A stretch of DNA of 10,237 bases from assembly GCA_021823605.1 (NCBI GenBank), contig JAKANV010000018.1, positions 1 to 10,237 of the forward strand, given 5' to 3'. The position numbers and the translations under genes were made by a program. Positions 5,565 through 10,237 of this stretch are shown piece by piece; positions within the stretch are counted from its first letter, which is position 1, and each line of letters begins with the position of its first letter. Below the pieces are notes generated by a model that saw only the letters and a list, made by a program, of their open reading frames with translations, was not told where the DNA came from and made no database searches. The stretch is from a bacterium (lineage in GTDB: Bacteria > Patescibacteriota > CPR2 > UBA1875 > JAJYID01).

Positions 5565-6755
5565 CTAGTTTACCTGCAAAGGAGCTTCCTGATCCAAGTG
5601 AGCCGTAAGCCCAAGTTTTATCTGCAAAGCATCATAAAAGCTTGTGGGATTTAGTCCAATCAGCTCTTTCACCTTATTCAGCCTGTATATTAAAGTGTTC
5701 CTATGCAAATGGAGTTGTTTTGAAGCCTCCGTCAGATTCATACCGCACTCCAGAAAAACGCTCGTGCTTTTTAAAAGGTCTTTATCCTTAAACAAGCCTT
5801 CCAGAACCTGATACGAAAGCTCGTTTTTTCGAGCGCTCGTTACGTCCCCTAGAAGCCCGACAAACATTGCCACGTCCAGAATATGAAAAACTCTAGTTGA
5901 TGGCAGAACCTTCTCACCTAGTTTAAGCGCTATACGCGCATCCTCATAAGATTTTCTTAAACCCGAAAGCCCCGGATAATATTGCCCCACAGCGACAGAA
6001 ACTCTGTCAGGAAACATTTTATTTAGAATCGAAAAGATATGTTTGCCACTTTCCTTCAAAACCTGGAAGGAACTCAAAGTATCAACATTCTCTCGAATCT
6101 CTTTTAGCATAATAAACCTGTTTTCACCGACATAAACTATACAGTTTTGTATTTCACCCTCAAAAGCCGTCAGAAGCTCTCCCTCAATTTCCTTTAAATA
6201 CTCCTGAAATTTTATCCTCGCCGTTTCCATCGGCATCTTTTTCTGACCTCCCATATAATTCTCGTATAGCTCTTCTATTTTAAAAATCATAACGGCGTAT
6301 TTGAATCGTAAATTGACACCGATAATATCGCCCTGATCGACCGCTTCCTCGGTAGTCTTTATCTTCGTTCCGGTCAGTATTTCCTTAATGAAATCGCCAC
6401 GCAGGTCGTTTGCAACATTTATATTTTTGACCAAAAATTCCTCATACAAAAGCACCTCCGCTAAACCCTTGGCAAGTTTCGAAAATTCCCGCGCTTCCTC
6501 TTTCTTAATATCTCCCGTACATACCGCTCCAACTATCTGGTTGTTGTAAATCAGCGGAATACAGACATAATATTTGCCCTCCCTTTTCTCGGTTGTTTCC
6601 TCGTTGCCCTGAATCGCTTTAAGCGCCAAGAGGTCTATTTTAACCGGAGAATCATGGATTACTCCCCCATTTTCATCATAGAGATAGACGCTCCTACCTA
6701 GAACGTCCTTAATTTTCTGAAGTAAACCTTCACCTAACTCTTTGTCTAGTCTCAT
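5565..6755 (-). CDS. PucR/CdaR-type transcriptional regulator (downstream paralog)
   Basis: 396 aa. In this family an N-terminal sensor controls a C-terminal DNA-binding domain of the PucR helix-turn-helix type. Here residues about 1-115 form a GAF- or diacid-sensor-like domain (GRSVYLYDENGGVI, YYVCIPLIYNNQIVGAV). A central GGDEF-related CdaR domain spans about 145-290, including VAVGQYYPGLSGLRKSYEDA. The helix-turn-helix lies at 338-385, with the signature NLTEASKQLHLHRNTLIYRL. The start is ATG at 6755 with AGGAG 5 nt upstream, overlapping the stop of the preceding gene (8 nt apart), so the two are co-transcribed and probably coupled. Known relatives respond to sugar diacids, purines or proline; the ligand here is unknown, and no matching catabolic genes are in the window. 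Confidence 0.87.
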   Translation of the reverse strand: MRLDKELGEGLLQKIKDVLGRSVYLYDENGGVIHDSPVKIDLLALKAIQGNEETTEKREGKYYVCIPLIYNNQIVGAVCTGDIKKEEAREFSKLAKGLAEVLLYEEFLVKNINVANDLRGDFIKEILTGTKIKTTEEAVDQGDIIGVNLRFKYAVMIFKIEELYENYMGGQKKMPMETARIKFQEYLKEIEGELLTAFEGEIQNCIVYVGENRFIMLKEIRENVDTLSSFQVLKESGKHIFSILNKMFPDRVSVAVGQYYPGLSGLRKSYEDARIALKLGEKVLPSTRVFHILDVAMFVGLLGDVTSARKNELSYQVLEGLFKDKDLLKSTSVFLECGMNLTEASKQLHLHRNTLIYRLNKVKELIGLNPTSFYDALQIKLGLTAHLDQEAPLQVN

Positions 6756-6763
6756 AATCTCTC

Positions 6764-7879
6764 CTAATTAATAAGCTGTCCGAAAAGCATTGAAAGTCTT
6801 ATCTGCACCGCATCATCGAAAACTCTCGGATCCAGCTTCAACGATTCTGTTATTTTATCCAATCTGTAAACAAGTGTGTTTCTGTGAATCTTTAGCTTTT
6901 TGGCTGTTTGTGTCAAGCTCATATCACTGGCGAAGAAAACATCCAAAGTCGCTTTCAAGTCTTCGTTTGAGAAACCTTCAAAGACATTTTTCGGAAAGTC
7001 CAATCCCTTACCGCTATTTATAAGAGGTGCCACGACACCGAAACTATCAAAACTGTAAACCTTGTCTTTTCCCCAAACCTTTTCGCCGAAGTTCATGGCG
7101 ATAAGAGCCTCTCCAAACGAATCTTTCAGCCCGGAAACGCCGGGATAATATTTCCCTACACCGACTGTAACATTACCGCGGAATTCACTTTTTAAAATAT
7201 ACTGAAATGAGTTCAAAGTTTTCAGAAGATGCTTGAAGTTTTCCTTTGTTTCTTCTTCCATACCCAAATCTTTCAAAATAACGAACCTGCTTCCCCCAAT
7301 GTAAGCGACTATATTATCTTTGTTCCTGGTATAAAAAGAGACCGTCTGTGATGCAACGGACCTTTTAATCTTAGCCCAGAAAGAATCCTTTTCGTTGCAG
7401 CTGAGATTCTCACTGTATAATGTATTTCGAATCTCTCCACCAAGGTCGATTAGGAGAACCATTCTCGGCTTTTCTAGGTCAAATCCATACACCTTAGCCT
7501 CGGCAATCGCCTCCATTTCATCGTAGTTTTCCTGATGAAGTAAATCGTAGATGAATTTATTAATTTTCCTGTCCTCAGAAGTAAGGTTTTCAAGGACCAT
7601 GCTGTGGTGCAAGATGAGTTCCAGCATGGATTTCAAAATACTACCTTCATCCTCAATTATTTGAGAAGAGGCGTCGAGATAAATATATCCCACCTTCTCT
7701 CCTTCTACGGTAAGTGGGATAGCTTTTTTCGACTGTTTGATATCTATATTTTGAGCGCTGTATTTGAAGTTTTCACTTTTTGCGAGGATTTGCCCAGCCA
7801 GATCTAAAATAGCAACTGGGTTTTTGGTAATACCCGAAACCCTTTTCACAAGCTCAGTTGAAGAAACACCTGTAAGCAT
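6764..7879 (-). CDS. PucR/CdaR-type transcriptional regulator (upstream paralog)
   Basis: 371 aa and same architecture as the following gene: sensor-like N-terminus (about 8-95, PVAILDLAGQILAKS and IPLTVEGEKVGYIYLD), central CdaR GGDEF-like domain (about 135-280, VTVGVGKYYPGVSGLKDSF), and PucR helix-turn-helix (319-365, SLTQTAKKLKIHRNTLVYRL). The two proteins share the block YYPG-SGL and the HRNTL-YRL recognition helix but differ strongly in the sensor domain. This suggests an old tandem duplication with divergent ligands and similar DNA targets, and possibly heterodimers. The start is ATG at 7879 with only a weak AGGAT 7 nt upstream. It is the first gene of the operon. Confidence 0.87.
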   Translation of the reverse strand: MLTGVSSTELVKRVSGITKNPVAILDLAGQILAKSENFKYSAQNIDIKQSKKAIPLTVEGEKVGYIYLDASSQIIEDEGSILKSMLELILHHSMVLENLTSEDRKINKFIYDLLHQENYDEMEAIAEAKVYGFDLEKPRMVLLIDLGGEIRNTLYSENLSCNEKDSFWAKIKRSVASQTVSFYTRNKDNIVAYIGGSRFVILKDLGMEEETKENFKHLLKTLNSFQYILKSEFRGNVTVGVGKYYPGVSGLKDSFGEALIAMNFGEKVWGKDKVYSFDSFGVVAPLINSGKGLDFPKNVFEGFSNEDLKATLDVFFASDMSLTQTAKKLKIHRNTLVYRLDKITESLKLDPRVFDDAVQIRLSMLFGQLIN

Positions 7880-7908
7880 TTTGGCAATCCTGCTAAGTTA
7901 GTTTTTAC

Positions 7909-7921
7909 GTTTTGTGAAAAC
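7909..7921. promoter_or_regulatory. Candidate operator in the leader of the PucR operon
   Basis: A 5-bp inverted repeat, GTTTTGTGAAAAC, lies just downstream of the predicted transcription start. A second palindrome, TGTGCACA (7953-7960), lies in the promoter spacer. Either could be an autoregulatory site for PucR-type proteins. Short AT-rich palindromes are common by chance. Confidence 0.3.
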
Positions 7922-7937
7922 ATCCAAAAGGACTTTC

Positions 7938-7966
7938 ATCTTAACAAAGGTTTGTGCACATGTCAA
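7938..7966 (-). promoter_or_regulatory. Sigma-70 promoter of the PucR operon
   Basis: Minus strand: perfect TTGACA (7961-7966), 17-nt spacer, TAAGAT (7938-7943). Transcription would start near 7931, about 50 nt before the ATG at 7879. Confidence 0.75.
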
Positions 7967-7999
7967 TGATTTTTTTAGCATTTTTACAAAACACGAATA

Positions 8000-8028
8000 T
8001 TGATTTTGGAAGATAATAGCTGTATAAT
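8000..8028 (+). promoter_or_regulatory. Promoter of the tRNA pair
   Basis: TTGATT (8000-8005), 17-nt spacer, perfect TATAAT (8023-8028). The predicted start is about 8 nt before the first tRNA. It is divergent from the PucR promoter. Confidence 0.75.
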
Positions 8029-8042
8029 CAGACATTAGTTTC

Positions 8043-8119
8043 GGGCTTGTAGCTCAGTTGGTTAGAGCGCTACGTTGACATCGTAGAGGTCCGCAGTTCG
8101 AGTCTGCGCAAGCCCACCA
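8043..8119 (+). tRNA. tRNA-Val (anticodon GAC)
   Basis: 77 nt with CCA encoded. Acceptor GGGCTTG (8043-8049) pairs with CAAGCCC (8109-8115), discriminator A. The anticodon arm is CTACG, loop TTGACAT, CGTAG, giving GAC, which reads GUC (Val). The T-arm CGCAG TTCGAGT CTGCG is canonical. Confidence 0.97.
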
Positions 8120-8135
8120 TTTAAACTAAAAGAAT

Positions 8136-8222
8136 GCCGCGGTGGCGGAACTGGTAGACGCGCTGGTTTCAGAGACCAGTGGGAGCAATCTCGTGGAGGT
8201 TCGAGTCCTCTCCGCGGCACCA
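8136..8222 (+). tRNA. tRNA-Leu (anticodon CAG)
   Basis: 87 nt with a long variable arm, as for a class II tRNA, and CCA encoded. Acceptor GCCGCGG (8136-8142) pairs with CCGCGGC (8212-8218), discriminator A as expected for Leu. The anticodon arm is CTGGT, loop TTCAGAG, ACCAG, giving CAG, which reads CUG. It lies 16 nt after tRNA-Val, so the pair is one transcript. Confidence 0.97.
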
Positions 8223-8237
8223 ATGAATTTGAGAATA

Positions 8238-8267
8238 AAAAAAGAGCACTTTTACATGCTCTTTTTT
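8238..8267. terminator. Bidirectional terminator between the tRNAs and mscL
   Basis: The stem AAAAAAGAGCA (8238-8248) pairs with TGCTCTTTTTT (8257-8267) around an 8-nt loop, giving a T run on both strands. It ends the tRNA transcript and, read the other way, overlaps the last codons and stop of mscL. Confidence 0.85.
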
Positions 8268-8617
8268 GCTTTTTTATGATTTTCTTCTTTGATTTCTTCG
8301 GCATCTTTTTTCTTGTGCAGCTTCTCAAGCCGAAACCATTTGTAACCGAAGTAGACCACTAGGGCCACGATTGCAAAGTCTATAAACGCACTAATAAAGT
8401 TCCCCAGTAAAATGTCTGCGGTAAAAAAATGAAAGCTTATTTTGTCTAGTCCCTTGGTTTGACCCAAGATAAGTCCAACAACGGGACTTATAACGTCAGT
8501 GACAAGCGCAGTTACAAGCTTGGCCACCGCCCCGGCAAGTACGAAACCAATCGCCAAACCGACTACTCCATTATCAACAATAAATTCTCTAAATCCCTCT
8601 ACATGTTTTTTTATCAT
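8252..8617 (-). CDS. mscL: Large-conductance mechanosensitive channel MscL
   Basis: 121 aa, close to the family norm. It opens under membrane tension to release solutes during hypo-osmotic shock, as a pentamer in the cell membrane. The N-terminal amphipathic helix (HVEGFREFIVDN) is followed by TM1 (about 17-47, with VVGLAIGFVLAGAVAKLVTALVTD and ISPVVGLILG), a short extracellular loop, and TM2 (about 71-94, ending YFGYKWF). A lysine-rich C-terminal helix ends KKAKKSM. The start is ATG at 8617 with AAGGA 6 nt upstream. An in-frame ATG at 8644 would add nine residues but lies inside the promoter -10 box, so it cannot be on the transcript. The stop lies in the loop of a shared terminator. Confidence 0.95.
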   Translation of the reverse strand: MIKKHVEGFREFIVDNGVVGLAIGFVLAGAVAKLVTALVTDVISPVVGLILGQTKGLDKISFHFFTADILLGNFISAFIDFAIVALVVYFGYKWFRLEKLHKKKDAEEIKEENHKKAKKSM

Positions 8618-8642
8618 AACTTTTCCTTCTTTAGGTGACTTC

Positions 8643-8670
8643 ATTATACCAAAGCCAGGTCTAAAGTAAA
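8643..8670 (-). promoter_or_regulatory. mscL promoter
   Basis: Minus strand: TTTACT (8665-8670), 16-nt spacer, perfect TATAAT (8643-8648) preceded by an extended TGG. The -10 overlaps the upstream ATG at 8644, which fixes the translation start at 8617. Confidence 0.75.
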
Positions 8671-8716
8671 ATTATTTAAAATATACCTACCGACAAGCTT
8701 AATCTCGATATCATTG

Positions 8717-8745
8717 TTGACAAACATAAACATTTTTGCTATAAT
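8717..8745 (+). promoter_or_regulatory. Perfect-consensus sigma-70 promoter of the GC-rich transcript
   Basis: TTGACA (8717-8722), 17-nt spacer, TATAAT (8740-8745): both hexamers and the spacing are ideal. Transcription should begin near 8752. This is the best promoter in the window. Confidence 0.88.
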
Positions 8746-8751
8746 ACTTTT

Positions 8752-9177
8752 GTAATTGTCATGCGGTACCTACGAAAGGAGCAGGAAACGATGAATCCGA
8801 ACGGACGCACACAGAGCACCATTTTAAGTCACACTTGCACGGCGATCACCACCACCAGCGCGGCGATCAACCAGGCGCGGGCCGGCGACGGCGAGCCGAT
8901 CGCGGCGAACCGCGGCTTCACCGGCGGCATCATCGACGTAATCTAGCGCCAGGCGCGGCGCTACACGGTTCAACTTCAAGGTTGAGCCGCGAGAGTACCT
9001 ACAAATAGAGTGGCGACGCTCTACACAGAAAGGAAACCCATGCCGTATCCGTAGCGGATATTTACCGAAACCTTTTCTGCAAGAAATAAACACGGGCGAG
9101 TGCCTGTGAAGAAAGTCTTTAGCGCCCAAGAGATGGCGCGAAAGCCCCGACAGCACAATCGTCGGGGCTTTATTTAT
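8752..9177 (+). ncRNA. Unrecognised, highly structured RNA of about 420 nt
   Basis: It is bounded by a consensus promoter and a strong terminator, with no gene downstream on the same strand. GC content over about 8835-8965 is far above its surroundings. Perfect or near-perfect hairpins follow one another: CGCGG/CCGCG with CGAA loop (8901-8914); TAGCGCC/GGCGCTA (8944-8963); CGGTTCAAC/GTTGAGCCG (8966-8989, one G-U); TAGAGT/GCTCTA (9006-9023, one G-U); a longer-range CAGAAAGG/CCTTTTCTG pairing (9026-9033 with 9071-9079) enclosing TATCCG/CGGATA (9046-9060); CACGGGC/GCCTGTG with a GAGT tetraloop (9091-9108); GCGCC/GGCGC (9122-9139); then the terminator. GTACCTAC occurs twice (8766 and 8995). It does not fit tmRNA (present elsewhere) or the RNase P, SRP or 6S patterns I know. 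It may also be an mRNA for the 51-aa frame at 8791. Confidence 0.6.
8791..8946 (+). CDS. 51-codon reading frame within the GC-rich RNA
   Basis: ATG at 8791 follows AAAGGAG at 9-nt spacing and lies about 40 nt from the predicted transcription start, so translation is plausible. The product begins MNPNGRTQSTILSHTC and ends FTGGIIDVI. It is polar, with many Thr, Ala and Gly, no membrane segment and one cysteine. From codon 16 nearly every codon ends in G or C (ACC, GCG, GGC, ATC), quite unlike every other gene here; this bias may simply reflect pairing needs of the RNA. The TAG stop forms the base of a perfect 7-bp hairpin. I recognise no family. It may be a genuine peptide, a dual-function RNA, or a chance frame. 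Confidence 0.3.
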   Translation: MNPNGRTQSTILSHTCTAITTTSAAINQARAGDGEPIAANRGFTGGIIDVI

Positions 9178-9180
9178 TTT
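9141..9180 (+). terminator. Rho-independent terminator of the GC-rich RNA
   Basis: 11-bp perfect stem (AAAGCCCCGAC 9141-9151, complement 9161-9171), 9-nt loop, followed by ATTTATTTTT. It also lies just past the stop of the convergent gene ending at 9180, and may work weakly in that direction. Confidence 0.88.
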
Positions 9181-9404
9181 TAGAAAAAATATGACCCTAT
9201 GCCAAGTGTGGCATGAATCACAGCTAAAGTTATAGTCACAGCCGCCATTCTCGGATGCCATTTAAATGGAATGAGGTGATAGTTAAACTTCACGTTAGAA
9301 ACAGAAATAAATGCGGTAAAAAGCAACGAAGAAAAGACCAAAATACCCATATATGCGATAAATGGTCTTCCGTAAATCATATAGTAAGCAATGCTATGAA
9401 TCAT
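9180..9404 (-). CDS. Small two-helix membrane protein with conserved-looking histidines
   Basis: 74 aa, ATG at 9404, beginning 4 nt after the cupredoxin stop, with only a weak AGG for a ribosome binding site; translational coupling is likely. Two membrane helices are predicted at about residues 14-35 and 53-73. His43 and His50 (YHLIPFKWHPRMA) lie before helix 2 and His64 within it; His3 is near the N-terminus. This H-x6-H-x13-H spacing in and near a helix recalls heme-ligating helices of b-type cytochrome and ferric-reductase-like membrane domains, but two helices are too few for a classical one. I do not recognise the family. The tight operon with a blue copper protein suggests a redox or copper-related role by context. 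Confidence 0.75.
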   Translation of the reverse strand: MIHSIAYYMIYGRPFIAYMGILVFSSLLFTAFISVSNVKFNYHLIPFKWHPRMAAVTITLAVIHATLGIGSYFF

Positions 9405-9408
9405 AAGC

Positions 9409-9789
9409 CTATTCTACTACAACTTTACCTTTCATGTAAGTATGTATTCCGCAAATATAGTCATAAGTACCGGCTTTCGTAAATTTGAATTTAAAAGTGT
9501 CGCCATTTTTCAGATTTTCTGAGTTAAAGTCGTTTGATTTTATTAGATGAACCACTCCATCCTCATTTACCCAAGTAACTGTATCGCCAACCTTAACAGT
9601 AATAGTCCCGGGATCGAAGGTGAAGTTACTGATTGTAACTGTGTTTTGGTCTTTCGGTACATTTGTTTGCTCGCTAGGCAGCTTTACCTCCGGCATCTTT
9701 GGTTTATAGTTTGAGCTTAGAAGAAAATATGCACCGGCACCAGCAATGACCACTATGAAAATAATAAGTGCAACCCAAAGTTTGTTCAT
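9409..9789 (-). CDS. Membrane-anchored amicyanin/plastocyanin-like cupredoxin
   Basis: 126 aa. Cupredoxins carry single electrons with a type 1 copper. An uncleaved anchor or signal helix spans about residues 4-24 (LWVALIIFIVVIAGAGAYFLL), without an obvious lipobox cysteine. A short Pro/Lys linker follows, then a beta-sandwich from about 48 (VTISNFTFDPGTITVKVGD, TVTWVNED). All four copper ligands are visible: His81 (VVHLIKS), Cys113, His116 and Met119 (YICGIHTYMKG). The C-x2-H-x2-M ligand loop is the short amicyanin type rather than the plastocyanin C-x2-H-x4-M. It acts outside the membrane. The start is ATG at 9789 with AAAGGGGA upstream. First gene of a two-gene operon with the 74-aa membrane protein. 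Confidence 0.9.
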   Translation of the reverse strand: MNKLWVALIIFIVVIAGAGAYFLLSSNYKPKMPEVKLPSEQTNVPKDQNTVTISNFTFDPGTITVKVGDTVTWVNEDGVVHLIKSNDFNSENLKNGDTFKFKFTKAGTYDYICGIHTYMKGKVVVE

Positions 9790-9824
9790 ATAAATCCCCT
9801 TTCAATTATTTTTCCTTAACTCTC

Positions 9825-9852
9825 ATGTTACTATTTTCACAAGCGCTTTCAA
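9825..9852 (-). promoter_or_regulatory. Promoter of the cupredoxin operon
   Basis: Minus strand: TTGAAA (9847-9852), 16-nt spacer, TAACAT (9825-9830). It is divergent from the thrS promoter. Confidence 0.5.
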
Positions 9853-9871
9853 TGTGACTTAATACAAAAAT

Positions 9872-9900
9872 TTGCTTGAATAAGATATTTTTTGTATAAT
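9872..9900 (+). promoter_or_regulatory. Promoter of the thrS T-box transcript
   Basis: TTGCTT (9872-9877), 17-nt spacer, perfect TATAAT (9895-9900). Transcription should start near 9907, giving a leader of about 190 nt, of which the T-box fills most. Confidence 0.7.
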
Positions 9901-9906
9901 TAATGC

Positions 9907-10082
9907 AGTTTAATAAGGGCAACGACGGGAAATCACTACTCCTACCAGCCCCACCCAGACCCAGGTGAAAAGAAATCAATGCGTAAATATGGGCAAAAGA
10001 GTGTCCCCGATAAGATCGGGGGAAGTCGAGTGGAACCCTCCGAGAAAATCGGGGCTTGACGGCCTGTTAAGGTCGTTTTTTT
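9907..10082 (+). promoter_or_regulatory. T-box riboswitch controlling thrS
   Basis: T-box leaders sense uncharged tRNA and permit read-through into aminoacyl-tRNA synthetase genes. The antiterminator is explicit: helix A1 GTCGAG (10025-10030) with CTTGAC (10055-10060); the 7-nt bulge TGGAACC (10031-10037), matching the family TGGNACC that binds the tRNA NCCA end; helix A2 CTCCGA (10038-10043) with TCGGGG (10049-10054). A stem III-like hairpin, CCCCGAT/ATCGGGG, lies just before it (10005-10021). The competing terminator shares GAC (10058-10060) with helix A1. The bulge base A predicts a tRNA-Thr with discriminator U. I could not draw a canonical long stem I; a short hairpin CACC/GGTG (9952-9967) presents the Thr codon ACC in its loop and may be a minimal specifier domain, which is inference. 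Confidence 0.85.
10058..10082 (+). terminator. T-box terminator upstream of thrS
   Basis: The stem GACGGCC (10058-10064) pairs with GGTCGTT (10071-10077) through a 6-nt loop and runs into seven Ts. It excludes the antiterminator because both need 10058-10060. It ends 18 nt before the thrS start. Confidence 0.85.
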
Positions 10083-10099
10083 AATGCAAGGAGTATGAA

Positions 10100-10237
10100 A
10101 TGGCAAAAGAAAATAATAGTTTAGAAACCATGCGGCACAGCCTGAGCCATGTTTTGGCGGCTGCGGTAATCGAAATGTTTCCGGAAGCAAAACTCGCCAT
10201 CGGACCGGCTATAGAAAATGGATTTTATTATGACTTT
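10100..10237 (+). CDS. thrS: Threonyl-tRNA synthetase, partial (N-terminus, no TGS domain)
   Basis: The first 46 codons of the gene; the rest lies beyond the right edge. It attaches threonine to tRNA-Thr in the cytoplasm. ATG at 10100 has AAGGAG 6 nt upstream. After a nine-residue lead, the sequence MRHSLSHVLAAAV, then KLAIGPAIENGFYYDF, matches the start of the N2 editing domain of bacterial ThrS. HSLSH is the HxxxH zinc/editing motif. The roughly 60-residue TGS domain that begins E. coli ThrS is absent, and the riboswitch and ribosome binding site directly precede this start, so it is truly missing rather than mis-called. Regulated by the T-box. Confidence 0.93.
   Translation, partial: MAKENNSLETMRHSLSHVLAAAVIEMFPEAKLAIGPAIENGFYYDF

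Noticed and set aside
8062..8328. Minus-strand 88-codon frame with RRGLEPPRDCSHWSLKP...
   Set aside because: It is the antisense reading of tRNA-Leu and tRNA-Val plus the terminator; this peptide pattern is a well-known artefact of antisense tRNA translation.
9034..9054. Mini-frame MPYP with AAAGGAAA upstream, as a leader peptide for attenuation
   Set aside because: Nothing downstream on the same strand would be regulated, and the frame lies inside a folded stem of the RNA.
8752..9177. GC-rich RNA as RNase P RNA (it contains ACAGAAA and GGAAACCC-like strings)
   Set aside because: The long-range P1/P4 pairings and the order of conserved blocks typical of bacterial RNase P RNA could not be found; short matches alone are not enough.
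8824..9261. Minus-strand 145-codon frame across the GC-rich RNA
   Set aside because: It crosses the terminator and all the hairpins, has no ribosome binding site, and overlaps the 3' end of the 74-aa gene; the length follows from high GC content with few stops.
9942..10190. Minus-strand 82-codon frame over the T-box and thrS start
   Set aside because: Opposite a convincing riboswitch and thrS; proline-rich composition comes from the C-rich leader.
1..10237. CRISPR arrays, insertion sequences with terminal repeats, or replication origin boxes
   Set aside because: No regularly spaced repeats, transposase genes or clusters of DnaA-box-like sequences were seen on either strand.

Overview
The window looks like a piece of chromosome from an AT-rich bacterium, most likely a member of the Candidate Phyla Radiation (Patescibacteria). 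This placement is inferred from gene style: a CPR-type large serine recombinase with a tiny coupled upstream gene, a membrane protein resembling conjugation ATPase N-termini, a threonyl-tRNA synthetase without a TGS domain, and minimal intergenic regions with near-consensus sigma-70 promoters. No marker gene fixes the phylum. TGA is used as a stop (serine recombinase and the candidate 59-aa gene), so Gracilibacteria-type recoding is not seen.

Left part (1 to about 2935): one end of an integrated mobile element. A membrane protein of conjugation type runs leftwards out of the window from a TTG start. Divergently, a near-consensus promoter covered by two almost identical dyad operators drives a 64-aa protein and a 511-aa large serine recombinase, joined by a TAATG overlap. 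The recombinase stop codon lies inside the 3' end of the tmRNA gene (ssrA, minus strand, 2914-3306). ssrA is therefore the probable integration site.

Middle (3306-8042): housekeeping and regulatory genes. A GalT/HIT-family nucleotidyl transferase is divergent from ssrA. It is followed on the minus strand by a small membrane protein of the mechanosensitive-channel TM-helix type, a possible 59-aa gene ending at a strong hairpin, and two tandem paralogous PucR/CdaR-type regulators in one operon with a good promoter.

Right part (8043-10237): tRNA-Val(GAC) and tRNA-Leu(CAG) lie in one short transcript and converge on mscL through a shared bidirectional terminator. Between 8717 and 9180 a perfect-consensus promoter and a strong terminator delimit a transcript of roughly 420 nt. 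It is GC-rich, full of hairpins, and carries only one 51-codon reading frame with atypical codons. I do not recognise it, and it is the best candidate here for an undescribed RNA. A two-gene operon then encodes a membrane-anchored amicyanin-like cupredoxin and a 74-aa histidine-containing membrane protein, a possible minimal redox module. The window ends with a threonyl-tRNA synthetase gene preceded by a T-box riboswitch: its antiterminator, with the 7-nt TGGAACC bulge, and the competing terminator can both be drawn base by base.
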